The position numbers were made by a program, and so were the translations under genes. This document shows, one piece after another, positions 25,650-34,206 of a stretch of 40,635 bases of DNA. The stretch is from Desulfomonilaceae bacterium. Its GTDB lineage: Bacteria; Desulfobacterota; Desulfomonilia; Desulfomonilales; Desulfomonilaceae. The first letter of the stretch is position 1; the number at the start of each line of letters is the position of its first letter. The stretch is from positions 1 through 40,635 of the forward strand of contig JAVHLK010000008.1 of assembly GCA_031082285.1 (NCBI GenBank), given 5' to 3'. Under the pieces are notes generated by a model. The model saw nothing but the letters and a program-made list of their open reading frames with translations, did no database searches and was not told where the DNA came from.

Positions 25650-26813
25650 TCAACCGCGAACACCGTAGATATGATAATCTCTGGTTTTCTCCGTCAATGC
25701 CAGATCGATCATGTTGCAGACATCTTCCGGGGTAACATCTCGACCGCCGAGTCCGGCAATCATGCAGTGGATGTTGGGTCGCTCCGGCTCATGATACATG
25801 ACCGCCCTGATTTCCGACGTGACCGGAGCATTGCCGCCGCCCGGCGATACGGCCCGGTCCAGTACCACGACATCCTTCGCCCCGGCAAGAGCCTCCTTGA
25901 GATCGTCTACCGGGAAAGGCCGCCAGAGTCGAAGCTTCACGAGCCCGACTTTCTTGCCTTGTTCGCGTAACCCGTCCACGGCCAGTGAAGCGGTTTCGCA
26001 CAAGGAACCCATCGCGAGTACGATGGTCTCGGCCCCGTCGGTCATGTACGATTCGACCGCCGTATATTTTCGTCCGGTCAATCCCGCGATCTCCTCCCAC
26101 GCCTTGTCGATGACGGGCCTGGAATTGGCGATCGCCAGGTCATGCGCGTACCGTTGTTCCGCGTAAATCTCGGGCATGCCGAACGCGCCCATGGAGACGA
26201 CCTTATCGGGATGAAGGCGTACAAGAGGCTTGAAGGGGGGAAGGTACTGCCGAACCATGTCCTTGGTCCAGAATTCGATGGGTTCGATCACGTGAGTGAG
26301 CGTAAAACCGTCCACGTTGATCATGACGGGCAATGAAACCTCGGGGTCCTCGGCAACCCTAAACGAGTGAAAAATGGAATCGTAGACCTCCTGACCGTTC
26401 TCGCAGAAAACCTGTATCCATCCGCAATCACGAACCATCATGGTATCCGAATGGTCGTTCCAGATCGACAGGGGAGCACTGAGGGCTCTGTTTGCCAGAA
26501 ACATGACGACAGGGAATCGCATGGAGGACGCGATAAACACGATCTCCGCCATGAGTGCCAGCCCTTGCGCCGCGGTGGCGGTGAAGGTGCGGGCGCCTAC
26601 GGCACTGGAACCGCAGCAGACGCTCATTGCCGAATGTTCGGATTCGACCGGAACAAACTCCGCGTCGAGGTGACCGTCGGCTACCAATTCCGAAAGGTGT
26701 TCCACCACGTGGGTTTGCGGCGTGATTGGATATGCCGCCACGACATCCACATCGCAGAGCCCAACGGCCTCGGCTGCCGCGATGGATACTTCAATACCGA
26801 CTCTCCGGCCCAT
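25650..26813 (-). CDS. porA: 2-oxoacid:ferredoxin oxidoreductase, alpha subunit (pyruvate type)
   Basis: The 387-residue subunit contributes the pyrimidine-binding half of the TPP site and substrate contacts. Typical features are EAVGLCDVDVVAAYPITPQT near the N-terminus, the glutamate in VESEHSAMSVC, TATAAQGLALMAE, and the second domain ending in a ferredoxin-enzyme transketolase-C-like fold (LVKLRLWRPFP, VLDRAVSPGG). GAGGAGGGG precedes the ATG at 26813, which shares its A with the porD stop (TAATG); the frame extending to 26855 is not needed. Size matches the four-subunit archaeal/anaerobe type. Confidence 0.94.
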   Translation of the reverse strand: MGRRVGIEVSIAAAEAVGLCDVDVVAAYPITPQTHVVEHLSELVADGHLDAEFVPVESEHSAMSVCCGSSAVGARTFTATAAQGLALMAEIVFIASSMRFPVVMFLANRALSAPLSIWNDHSDTMMVRDCGWIQVFCENGQEVYDSIFHSFRVAEDPEVSLPVMINVDGFTLTHVIEPIEFWTKDMVRQYLPPFKPLVRLHPDKVVSMGAFGMPEIYAEQRYAHDLAIANSRPVIDKAWEEIAGLTGRKYTAVESYMTDGAETIVLAMGSLCETASLAVDGLREQGKKVGLVKLRLWRPFPVDDLKEALAGAKDVVVLDRAVSPGGGNAPVTSEIRAVMYHEPERPNIHCMIAGLGGRDVTPEDVCNMIDLALTEKTRDYHIYGVRG

Positions 26814-27109
26814 TACTTCCCCTCCTCTTCCATTGCGATGGCATCTACCGGGCACTCATAGGCGCAGATGCCGCAGCCTTTGCAATAGTCATAATTCCAG
26901 ACAAACACATTCTTCTCGTAATCCGGGGAAATGGCTGCATCAGGGCACATCACACAGCATCTCCAACATCTTATACAGATCTCTTCCGAATAGTTGGGTC
27001 TCTGGGACCGCCACGTGCCGGTGTGGTAACACGACGCGTTTCCAGGTTCGCTGATCGCGCCTCCCGGCTCTATATCCTGCCATGTCATCTCTTCCATGGA
27101 TTTGGTCAC
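26813..27109 (-). CDS. porD: 2-oxoacid:ferredoxin oxidoreductase, delta (ferredoxin-like) subunit
   Basis: The 98-residue 2[4Fe-4S] ferredoxin subunit relays electrons out of the complex. Two motifs are complete: CIRCWRCCVMCP and CKGCGICAYECP. A short N-terminal region (WQDIEPGGAISEPGN) is the family's docking extension. A GTG at 27109 is preferred as start because GGAGG lies 5 nt upstream; a GTG at 27121 in the same frame has no ribosome site. It overlaps porA by 1 base and follows porC after 69 bp. Confidence 0.92.
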   Translation of the reverse strand: MTKSMEEMTWQDIEPGGAISEPGNASCYHTGTWRSQRPNYSEEICIRCWRCCVMCPDAAISPDYEKNVFVWNYDYCKGCGICAYECPVDAIAMEEEGK

Positions 27110-27178
27110 GATTTCCTCCACGTTATCTCAATGGTCCTTGGACGGGCCATCCGTATCTGTCGATCGAATCCGAGGGTC

Positions 27179-27727
27179 TCACGCGGATATGGCGGTTTCC
27201 TTCCACGCTCGTTCCATCGCCTCGATGTTTCTTGGTGCGATCTTACCGAACCGCCTGTTGAAGGGTTCCTTGAGGGCTTCGACGGTCATCAGTTCGGTGC
27301 CCTTTATCAATGCTCCCACCATGGTGGTGTTCGTAATGGGCAACCCCAGGACTTCCTGGGCGATGCGGCCCGCGTCCACCAGGGCGAGACGACCCTTGTA
27401 GTTCAGCTGCTTCCTGATGGCCTCTGCTGAGTGAGTGGTGTTGACGATCAGGATACCTGTATCTCGAATACCCTGCGCAGGATTGGCAATGTCGAGTAAC
27501 GACGGGTCCAAAACGATTACCACGTCAGGGTTGTAGATCTTGGATCTCAATCGGATCGGTCGCTCGTCCACCCTTGCAAACGCGACGACGGGAGCGCCTC
27601 GACGTTCCGGGCCGAAACTGGGAAACGCCGTGGCGTACTTCCCCGTGTCAATGGCGGCCTGGGCCACAAGTTCCGCGGACGTGACCGCTCCTTGGCCTCC
27701 CCTGCCGTGAAACCTCATCTCAATCAT
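27179..27727 (-). CDS. porC: 2-oxoacid:ferredoxin oxidoreductase, gamma subunit
   Basis: The 182-residue product has the standard opening RFHGRGGQGAVTSAELVAQA, then FPSFGPERRGAPVVAFARV and the C-terminal TNTTMVGALIKGTE. This subunit binds the CoA side of the reaction in the four-subunit enzyme. AAGGAG lies 5-6 nt before the ATG at 27727. It is the first structural gene of the operon, 21 bp after the HTH gene. Confidence 0.94.
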   Translation of the reverse strand: MIEMRFHGRGGQGAVTSAELVAQAAIDTGKYATAFPSFGPERRGAPVVAFARVDERPIRLRSKIYNPDVVIVLDPSLLDIANPAQGIRDTGILIVNTTHSAEAIRKQLNYKGRLALVDAGRIAQEVLGLPITNTTMVGALIKGTELMTVEALKEPFNRRFGKIAPRNIEAMERAWKETAISA

Positions 27728-27748
27728 GTGTGCTCCTTTACCAAAAGA

Positions 27749-28147
27749 TCAATCGAAATCGTGTTGATCCTCTTCGAAGTCTGGAACGATAGGGTATCTG
27801 ACCTGATCGTTTATTATTTCCATACAATGCATGATGTGGAACTTCGCTTGAGCCAATTCCAGAATTTCCGAGGGCGGGAGTTCGCTCTTTTCGAGGTGCG
27901 CCTCGATACGCTCGTTGAGCAGCCCCAAGTGTTTCAAGTCCACCTGGTACATATCGTCCACATCGGCTGGTCCCTCCCGATTGGAGATCGACTGAACCAG
28001 CTTAATGTCCCATTCGTCAAGTTTCTTCCACCGGGCGACGGTCGCGGGATGAACACCGAGGGCCTTTGCCAAGTCTTTGTTGGTCACGCGGCCCCGGTCC
28101 CTCAAGAAGGTTTCTTCGGCCAACTTTCGATCTTCGTTCTTTCTCAT
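27749..28147 (-). CDS. HTH protein resembling phage terminase small subunit, first gene of the por operon
   Basis: The 132-residue protein has an N-terminal helix-turn-helix (VTNKDLAKALGVHPATVARWKKLDEWD, ~20-46), which is the arrangement seen in small terminase subunits and in some stand-alone regulators. The rest is helical with an acidic end (PDFEEDQHDFD). No other phage gene is near. Position argues for a regulator: it is 21 bp before porC on the same strand, with an 18-bp palindrome just upstream of its own start. The start at 28147 follows GGAG at 8 nt; the longer frame to 28357 crosses the promoter and is discarded. No effector domain is recognised. Confidence 0.75.
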   Translation of the reverse strand: MRKNEDRKLAEETFLRDRGRVTNKDLAKALGVHPATVARWKKLDEWDIKLVQSISNREGPADVDDMYQVDLKHLGLLNERIEAHLEKSELPPSEILELAQAKFHIMHCMEIINDQVRYPIVPDFEEDQHDFD

Positions 28148-28179
28148 AGACTGCTCCGGACACCGTGGCGGAAGATGTA

Positions 28180-28197
28180 CCGTTGACAAGACAACGG
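28180..28197. promoter_or_regulatory. Candidate operator (18-bp palindrome) upstream of the por operon
   Basis: CCGTTGACAAGACAACGG is an inverted repeat with 7 of 8 matching bases per half-site. It lies 33-50 bp upstream of the HTH gene start, downstream of the proposed promoter. The HTH protein itself is the obvious candidate to bind it; this is inference. Confidence 0.45.
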
Positions 28198-28212
28198 TTT
28201 GGCAAATATTAA

Positions 28213-28242
28213 TTATTAGCAGATCGGATGATCTCCAATCAA
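28213..28242 (-). promoter_or_regulatory. Possible sigma-70-type promoter of the HTH-porCDAB operon
   Basis: Reading the minus strand, TTGATT (28242-28237) and TAATAA (28218-28213) are 18 bp apart in the most AT-rich part of the gap between the HTH gene and divergent uvrC. Confidence 0.4.
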
Positions 28243-28416
28243 GGGTTATTGTGAACTGGAGTAACCATTCCATGTCGCGGGGAGGCACGCCCTGCACTCG
28301 TGTCGGTAAGAGTCCGGCGTTCCGAGAGATGCCGGCACGGAGGTACGCGCCGGCCAAGACACGGCACGGCCGAGAATGGATGCCGGCGGCAAGACGTACG
28401 AACTGCGAGGGCGGCC

Positions 28417-30303
28417 ATGCCGGTTGACGAAGAATTCCTTAAGAATCTCCCCGTGAGCCCGGGCGTATACCTCATGACCGACCGCAAAGGCAAGGTCCTG
28501 TACGTCGGTAAGGCCGCGAATCTGCGTAATCGAGTGAGAAGTTACTTTGTGAGAGGAGGTGACGAACGGCCCAGAATTCCCTACCTCATTAAGCGAGTGG
28601 ACGGTGTTCGCACCATTTCCACCGAGACCGAAAAAGAGGCGCTGATTCTTGAAAACAACCTCATTAAACAGCATCGGCCCAAATTCAATGTGGATCTTCG
28701 AGATGACAAGTCGTTCTTCTCCTTGAAACTCAACGTAACCCACCCATTTCCCCGGCTGACGCTGGTCAGGACCCAACGGATCAAACCGGACGGAGAGCGT
28801 TATTTCGGACCGTATTCGTCCGCTCGGGACGCGCGGGTCACGTTACGGTTCATCCTTAAACTGTTCCCGCTTCGTCAGTGCACTGAGAGACAACTTGAGA
28901 CGTGCAAGAGACCTTGTTTGAACTGTCAGATGAGACGATGTCTCTGTCCGTGCGCCGGTCGAGTCAGCCGTGATGAATACGCGCGCATGGTACGCGGCGT
29001 TACCCTGTTGCTGCAAGGCAAGAGCAACGACTTGATCGACACCCTGAACCGCGAAATGGAAATGGCGGCCGGCGAACTCCGTTTCGAGGAAGCGGCCAGG
29101 ATCAGGGACCGCCTTTCCGCGGTGGAACGCACTCTGGAGGCACAGAATGTCTCCTTTTTTCACCTCAAGGATCAGGACGTCTTCTCCCTTGTTGCAGCGG
29201 AATCAAACCTGTTCGTCGTCGCGGTGCTTTCCTTCCGCAAGGGCAGTCTCCTTTCCGGGGACACCTTCTTTATCAGGAATCCGGCATTGGATGCCGACGA
29301 GGTCCTTTCATCTTCGCTCAAGCAGTACTATGGAGCGGGAGCTTTTGTACCGAAAGAAGTGCTCGTCTCCCACTCGATAGAAAATCCCGAAGCCGTCGAG
29401 GCCTGGTTGTCGGACATGCGCAGCAACAAAGTGTCGGTCAGGGTGCCCTCACGAGGACGGGGAGCGCGGTTAATGAGTCTTGCCTTGAAGAACGCGCATG
29501 ACGCGTTGCTGAGGGAGAACCAAAAGGGTACGCTGGAAGACACCCTGGCGCGTATCGCGGAAAGGCTCCGCCTGCCCCATCCGCCAAGAGCCATAGAAGG
29601 CTATGACATTTCAAACACATCGGGAGGGGAACCGGTCGGAGTAAAAATCCGTTTTACGGACGGGAAACCCGATACGTCCAAGTACCGACAATACAAGATA
29701 AGAGGCTTCCCGGACCAGGACGATCCGGGAATGATCCATCAAACGATTTCCCGCCGAGTGGGCCGTCGGGAGGAAGATCCTCTGCCGGACCTCCTGCTCA
29801 TCGACGGCGGAAAATCCCAACTCAACGCGGCAACGGCGGCCCTGCGAGAACTTCTCGGGAACGCAGCGCCGCCCGTGGCGTCGATCGCGAAACCTCGAGG
29901 GGACGGCGAACAGGAACGCTTCTATCTTCCCAATCGAAAGAACCCCGTTACATTTCCCAAGGGAGATCCGGGCCTGATGCTCCTGATGAGGGTACGAGAC
30001 GAATCTCACCGGTTTGCCCATAAGACTCACGCGCGAAGACGCGCGAGAACCGTCATACGTTCCACTCTGGACGACGTGTCGGGGATCGGCCCGAAAAAGC
30101 GACGAGCTCTGCTTACGGCCTTCGGCAGCGTAAAGCAAATGCTTGCCGCTTCCGATGATTCCATCATTGCGGTTCCCGGGATTACTCGAAAAGATGTGGA
30201 GAATTTGAGAGCACACTTCCTGGAAATTGAACCCGGTGAGACGGCCGGTTACGTTGGGACGGACGACACGGAAGGTAAGCCCGCGGAAAAGCTTTTCGAC
30301 TAA
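28417..30303 (+). CDS. uvrC: UvrABC excinuclease subunit C
   Basis: UvrC makes the 3' and 5' incisions of nucleotide excision repair. The 628-residue protein has the GIY-YIG nuclease (GVYLM...VLYVGKAANLRNRV, residues 16-40), a Cys cluster (TCKRPCLNCQMRRCLCPC, ~155-175) like that of Fe-S UvrC proteins, a UvrB-binding UVR segment (~205-240), the RNase H-like second nuclease (EGYDISNTSGGEPVG, LLLIDGGKSQLNAA, DESHRFAHKTHARRR) and tandem helix-hairpin-helix motifs (SGIGPKKRRALL, PGITRKDVENL). The start at 28417 has GAGGG upstream and gives the normal N-terminus; the frame remains open to 28300. Length is typical. Confidence 0.97.
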   Translation: MPVDEEFLKNLPVSPGVYLMTDRKGKVLYVGKAANLRNRVRSYFVRGGDERPRIPYLIKRVDGVRTISTETEKEALILENNLIKQHRPKFNVDLRDDKSFFSLKLNVTHPFPRLTLVRTQRIKPDGERYFGPYSSARDARVTLRFILKLFPLRQCTERQLETCKRPCLNCQMRRCLCPCAGRVSRDEYARMVRGVTLLLQGKSNDLIDTLNREMEMAAGELRFEEAARIRDRLSAVERTLEAQNVSFFHLKDQDVFSLVAAESNLFVVAVLSFRKGSLLSGDTFFIRNPALDADEVLSSSLKQYYGAGAFVPKEVLVSHSIENPEAVEAWLSDMRSNKVSVRVPSRGRGARLMSLALKNAHDALLRENQKGTLEDTLARIAERLRLPHPPRAIEGYDISNTSGGEPVGVKIRFTDGKPDTSKYRQYKIRGFPDQDDPGMIHQTISRRVGRREEDPLPDLLLIDGGKSQLNAATAALRELLGNAAPPVASIAKPRGDGEQERFYLPNRKNPVTFPKGDPGLMLLMRVRDESHRFAHKTHARRRARTVIRSTLDDVSGIGPKKRRALLTAFGSVKQMLAASDDSIIAVPGITRKDVENLRAHFLEIEPGETAGYVGTDDTEGKPAEKLFD

Positions 30304-30671
30304 GTCCCGCCCGGCCTTGAAAGACCGGTCTACTCTCATGCAGTCCCTCCGTGACGCAATTCCTTCCAAGCCCCGAAGGGGCGGCTGAAAGTAGGTCGGT
30401 ACTTCAGTGCCGGGCAGAGAGCGGCTTATGTGCCGAAAACGCGTATGTGAGCGCCCATGCTCTCTCGGGCGAAGAACCCGGCGACCGATTTGTCGTTTCG
30501 AAGGAAGCGAAGTAGTCTTGTCGTCCGACTGCGCAAGATGGAGAGATTGCTCAGTGCCCCGTCTTGCATAATTTCGCTCCTTGAGCCCCATAGCGATTCA
30601 CGGCGCCGACCGTGCACGGAGAGGCTTTCCCAACATACCGTATTGACGGATTTTTTTGGCGCCCACTTTTC
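30304..30671. repeat. Gap after uvrC with palindromic repeats
   Basis: This non-coding gap starts with a hairpin 7 bp past the uvrC stop (CCGGCCTT...AAGACCGG, 30311-30328, one mismatch). GCCCC-GAA-GGGGC (30371-30383) follows, and then a weak palindrome CTGAAAGTA-GGTCGG-TACTTCAG (30386-30408). These look like REP-type units rather than a classical terminator, since no T-run follows. The rest of the gap shows nothing else. Confidence 0.45.
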
Positions 30672-30699
30672 TTGACAGAGAGATCTGCGGGGTGATAAG
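30672..30699 (+). promoter_or_regulatory. Sigma-70-type promoter for the secreted-protein gene
   Basis: A perfect TTGACA (30672-30677) is followed 16 bp later by GATAAG (30694-30699), overlapping TAAGAT at 18 bp. The next start codon is at 30761. Confidence 0.5.
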
Positions 30700-30760
30700 A
30701 TGCCGTCGTCCCATAAGCCTTGTATGTTCCGCGGCTCCCGTTTTGTATTGAGGAATGGTC

Positions 30761-31126
30761 ATGAAAGCTTCCGGGTTGGTAGTCGTCACGATCGTCATTG
30801 CAGCTCTCGTGCTGGTGCCTGCGCTCTGCATCGCCGGCGGTTACGGTTCCCGACCCTGCGTCCCGGACCGGCCGCTTCCCCCGGAGACCGTCGGTTCCAT
30901 CTCCGTGCCGTTCGACGTCCCCATTTGGCCCACCCTTGTCAAGACGGAATTCCACATCCTTCCCTGGATATCCTTTGGAAAGGCATCGGTCTGTATCCCC
31001 GGCACGAATAAGGCTATTGAATTCTCCGCTCCCTGCCTGTCTCTGAAACCCGTTCCGGTATGGTTTCCCTGGCTTCGCCCGCTGGACGTCGATTGTTCGG
31101 CCGCGGGAGCTTGTCCCACACCATAA
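30761..31126 (+). CDS. Secreted Cys- and Pro-rich hypothetical protein
   Basis: The 121-residue product is not recognised. An N-terminal signal sequence is clear (MKASGLVVVTIVIAALVLV then PALCIAGG), with cleavage likely after CIA; the motif is not a proper lipobox. The mature part has five cysteines, many prolines and tryptophans (VPIWP, ILPWISFGKA, PVWFPWLRPLDVDC), suggesting a small disulfide-bonded periplasmic or outer-surface protein. Start choice: AGGA lies 6 nt before this ATG; another ATG two codons earlier (30755) overlaps that site. It has its own promoter and precedes the GTPase gene by 136 bp. Confidence 0.6.
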   Translation: MKASGLVVVTIVIAALVLVPALCIAGGYGSRPCVPDRPLPPETVGSISVPFDVPIWPTLVKTEFHILPWISFGKASVCIPGTNKAIEFSAPCLSLKPVPVWFPWLRPLDVDCSAAGACPTP

Positions 31127-31200
31127 CGCGCACACCGCCGCAGTATCGGAATCGTCACCACCAATACCAACGGGCTCGGTGTTCCCGGAAGGGGCCGTCC

Positions 31201-31229
31201 TTGCTCTCGGCCGGCATTCGGCATAAAAT
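31201..31229 (+). promoter_or_regulatory. Possible sigma-70-type promoter for the dynamin-like GTPase gene
   Basis: TTGCTC (31201-31206) and TAAAAT (31224-31229) are 17 bp apart, 34 bp before the GTG start of the GTPase gene. Confidence 0.4.
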
Positions 31230-31262
31230 GGGCGGCACGATTGGCACAATGTCGAGAGTACC

Positions 31263-33023
31263 GTGAACCGCGCATCCATCACAGCCGCCATCGAGCAGAT
31301 CCTCGGTTTCCTGGAGGACACCGGGCGGTACGTGCTTCCCGAAGTGGAATTGCAGGAGTACCTCGTACGGACAAGATCGCTTCTGGAAAAGGCCCACACC
31401 CCCGGAGAAGTGCTCTACGCGGGCATTCTCGGCGGAACCGGCGTGGGAAAGTCGACCCTTGTCAATGCGCTTGCCAAGGATAAGATTTCCGACGCCTCGG
31501 ACAGAAGACCGTACACGGACAAGGCGGTGGTTTATCGCCATCACGATACCCCTCGAGGACTCGAAAAAGTCTCGGATCTGCTCCGAGAACCGGATGCGGT
31601 TCATCATGTCGACACGATAAGGGATTTGGTCCTTCTCGATCTGCCCGATTTCGACAGCGTTGAGGAAGAAAACCGCCGGACCGTCCTGCGGCTGCTTCCG
31701 GAATTGGACGCGGTCATCTGGGTCGTGAGCCCGGAGAAGTATGCCGACGCGGTTTTCTACGACATGGTGCGGCGCACGCGTATGCACAGGGACAGCTTCA
31801 CCTTCGTGCTGAATAAGACCGACGATCTTCTGGCCGACGGTCACCCGGACCGGTACGGTCGGCTCAAAGAAGTACAGGGCGATCTCATCTTCCGGCTCAG
31901 GCATGAGGCTCGGGTCGAACAACCGCGACTCTTCAGCATCTCGGCCGATAAGGAGTTCCGCGGGGAAAAATACGACCCCATGCCGGCCGACGAGTTCCGA
32001 AGCTTTCACAACTACCTCATGGTACGTCGTGACGCGAAGGAAATCGCTTCGGTGAAAACGATCAACTTGGTTGAAGAGACTCGCCGGCTTCTTGCGGATC
32101 TCAACGCGAGAATACATCCCGAAGAAAAAGCCCGCATACTGAAAACGATCGATCGAATCGAGTCCGAATCGGGCGGCCGCGAGGAGCGGAACGTAGAGGG
32201 CTACGAGCACGAGAAAGCCCTGCAGGCTTCGTTGTTGCGACACCTGGCTGCCGAGGACGCATCCATCGCCTCTGTCCGGTGGGCCATGCGATTCCTGTCT
32301 CGTGGGCGCTCGATCCTCGTAACGGGTTCGGGCCACCTGTTGGAAGCGGTTTTCCAGAGTGTCGCGGAAGCGCGGAAAAGGCCCAGGAGCGCGTTTCTGG
32401 AGAAGACGGGCGCGTTAATGGATTCGGAACTCCTTCTGGCCTTCAGGCAAGGCAACGAAAAGGAAGATGAACCCCAGGCCGAACGATTGCTGGATGCAGC
32501 GGTTCGCGAAGCTTCCAAAGCATTCGTCCAAAGCCTCGAGGCCCGCATGCGTTCCCTGAGCGGGCCGATGGCGCGGTGGCGACGCTTCGGACAGAAGCTG
32601 GTCTTGTTCATGCCCGTCCCGTTTCTTGTCCTGCGGCTCACCGGGCTCGGACGAATCGAAGCCTGGTTTGAATCGCCGAGCCTCTCCGGCGCCTTCACAA
32701 TGATGCTCGCGTTGATCTCCTCTCTCTTCAGTTCGGAAGGCTTGACCGGACTGCTCGTGCTGGCAATTTGTCAGATCTTTCTCGTGTACGTGCTTGCCGG
32801 CCGGCGGATTCGAAAGCTCGAAAAGGACGCCGGGATCCTGGCCGAGTCGGCCGTGAGGCACCTCGACAGCCGGCTGGATGCCGTGGTCGCAAAGGTGGAG
32901 GATCAACGACGGCGGTCCATCGCGCATATGCAGGAAGGAATTCGTACGCTGAGCGCCCTGACCTCCGAATTCCCTACCGTCGACTCGCCTCGGGACCGCC
33001 GGCGGGATGCCCCGGTGTCTTAA
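31263..33023 (+). CDS. Dynamin-like / 50S-type membrane GTPase
   Basis: The 586-residue protein has a complete GTPase domain: G1 GGTGVGKST (57-65), a threonine at ~85 in RPYTDKAV as G2, G3 DLPD (126-129) and G4 NKTD (184-187). A long helical region follows (~265-440). Two or three hydrophobic segments lie near 445-520 (KLVLFMPVPFLVLRL, FTMMLALISSLF, GLLVLAICQIFLVYVLAG), then a charged helical tail. This layout resembles bacterial dynamin-like proteins, which remodel or tether membranes, but the hydrophobic part could be a plain membrane anchor. The GTG start at 31263 has only a weak ribosome site. The FtsX-type permease starts 2 bp after its stop, implying one transcript. Confidence 0.82.
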   Translation: MNRASITAAIEQILGFLEDTGRYVLPEVELQEYLVRTRSLLEKAHTPGEVLYAGILGGTGVGKSTLVNALAKDKISDASDRRPYTDKAVVYRHHDTPRGLEKVSDLLREPDAVHHVDTIRDLVLLDLPDFDSVEEENRRTVLRLLPELDAVIWVVSPEKYADAVFYDMVRRTRMHRDSFTFVLNKTDDLLADGHPDRYGRLKEVQGDLIFRLRHEARVEQPRLFSISADKEFRGEKYDPMPADEFRSFHNYLMVRRDAKEIASVKTINLVEETRRLLADLNARIHPEEKARILKTIDRIESESGGREERNVEGYEHEKALQASLLRHLAAEDASIASVRWAMRFLSRGRSILVTGSGHLLEAVFQSVAEARKRPRSAFLEKTGALMDSELLLAFRQGNEKEDEPQAERLLDAAVREASKAFVQSLEARMRSLSGPMARWRRFGQKLVLFMPVPFLVLRLTGLGRIEAWFESPSLSGAFTMMLALISSLFSSEGLTGLLVLAICQIFLVYVLAGRRIRKLEKDAGILAESAVRHLDSRLDAVVAKVEDQRRRSIAHMQEGIRTLSALTSEFPTVDSPRDRRRDAPVS

Positions 33024-33025
33024 CC

Positions 33026-34183
33026 ATGGACCTCCTGAAACTCATTGTGCGAAATGTCTTTCGTCATCGACTCCGATCGGGCCTGACGATCCTGGGGGTG
33101 GTGATCGCGATGCTGGCTTTCGGAATCTTGAGGACTCTCGTTGGTGCCTGGTACGCGGGCGTGGAGGCATCCTCCGCCAACAGACTCGTCGTGAGAAACA
33201 AGATTTCCCTGATCTATTCGCTTCCTTTGGCGTACAAGAACAGGATACTCCACGTGAGAGACGTCACGGGAGTGGCGTACGGAGTTTGGTACGGCGGGGT
33301 CTACAAGGACAAGAAGAACTTCTTCGCGCAGTTTGCCGTGAGCGGATTGGACTACCTGGATCTCTATCCGGACCTAATTCTGACCGTTCAAGAACGGGGG
33401 GCCTTTCGGAAGAATCGCAAGGCCGCGATTGCCGGCAGGAAACTTGCGCAACGGTACGGCTGGAAGGTCGGAGACGTCATTCCCCTACAGGGAACCATCT
33501 ACCCGGGGGATATTGCCCTTGAGCTGACGGGCATCTACAAAGGGGCTCGAAAGACCGTCGACGAAACCGCGTTCTTCTTTCACTACGATTACCTCAACGA
33601 ACACATCAAGAAAGTCTTCCCCGAGCGGGCCGACAAGACGGGATGGTACATGGTCCGAATCAGCGACGCGGCGAGGGCTCCGGAAATTTCAGAGGAGATA
33701 GACGCGCTGTTCAAGAACTCCCTGGCGGAAACCCTTACCGAGACCGAAAAGGCATTCCAATTGGGTTTTGTGGCCATGACCGGAGCCATCGTGGGAGCAA
33801 TCAAGGTCATTTCGGTGGTGGTCATTGCCGTCATACTCATCGTCTTGGCCAATACCATGGCCATGACGGCGCGAGAACGATCCGCCGAATACGCAGTACT
33901 CAAGACTCTGGGGTTCGGTCCACGGTTCCTCTTTCTGCTCATCGCAGGCGAATCCGTGGCAATTGCTTCAATAGGCGGCGTATTGGGCGCGGTCTTGAGT
34001 TACCCCGGCGCGAGAATCTTTCAGGTTCAGTTGGAGAACTTCTTGCCCGTGTTCGAGGTCTCCGCAACTACCGTGCTCACCATTCCGGCGGTCGCGTTGC
34101 TCGTGGGTCTCGTCGCGGCCCTTCCGCCTGCGATACGGGTCAGCCGTATCGGCATTGCCGAAGGACTGAGACATATCGGTTAA
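33026..34183 (+). CDS. FtsX/MacB-type ABC transporter permease
   Basis: The 385-residue inner-membrane protein begins MDLLKLIVRNVFRHRLRSGL and has one N-terminal helix (~17-40), a ~200-residue periplasmic MacB-type core and three C-terminal helices (~253-277, 300-325, 350-375), the last block with LANTMAMTARERSAEYAVLKTLGF, a standard FtsX coupling signature. Proteins of this class work with a cognate ATPase (LolD/MacB type) in lipoprotein export, mechanotransmission or efflux. No ATPase gene of that type is adjacent. No Shine-Dalgarno site is visible, so translation is probably coupled to the GTPase gene just upstream. The same frame is open further upstream inside the GTPase gene, but the family start is here. 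Confidence 0.88.
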   Translation: MDLLKLIVRNVFRHRLRSGLTILGVVIAMLAFGILRTLVGAWYAGVEASSANRLVVRNKISLIYSLPLAYKNRILHVRDVTGVAYGVWYGGVYKDKKNFFAQFAVSGLDYLDLYPDLILTVQERGAFRKNRKAAIAGRKLAQRYGWKVGDVIPLQGTIYPGDIALELTGIYKGARKTVDETAFFFHYDYLNEHIKKVFPERADKTGWYMVRISDAARAPEISEEIDALFKNSLAETLTETEKAFQLGFVAMTGAIVGAIKVISVVVIAVILIVLANTMAMTARERSAEYAVLKTLGFGPRFLFLLIAGESVAIASIGGVLGAVLSYPGARIFQVQLENFLPVFEVSATTVLTIPAVALLVGLVAALPPAIRVSRIGIAEGLRHIG

Positions 34184-34206
34184 CGTCGGACCTGCACAAT
34201 GGACGA

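Noticed and set aside
27749-28147. Prophage remnant suggested by the terminase-like HTH
   Set aside because: No large terminase, portal, integrase or attachment site is near, and the gene is embedded in the por operon with normal spacing.
29611-30591. A 326-codon open frame on the minus strand over the uvrC 3' end
   Set aside because: It is antisense to the conserved RNase H and HhH parts of uvrC and continues into the palindromic gap.
31155-32336. A 393-codon open frame on the minus strand over the GTPase gene
   Set aside because: The opposite strand has intact G1, G3 and G4 motifs; the antisense frame has none.
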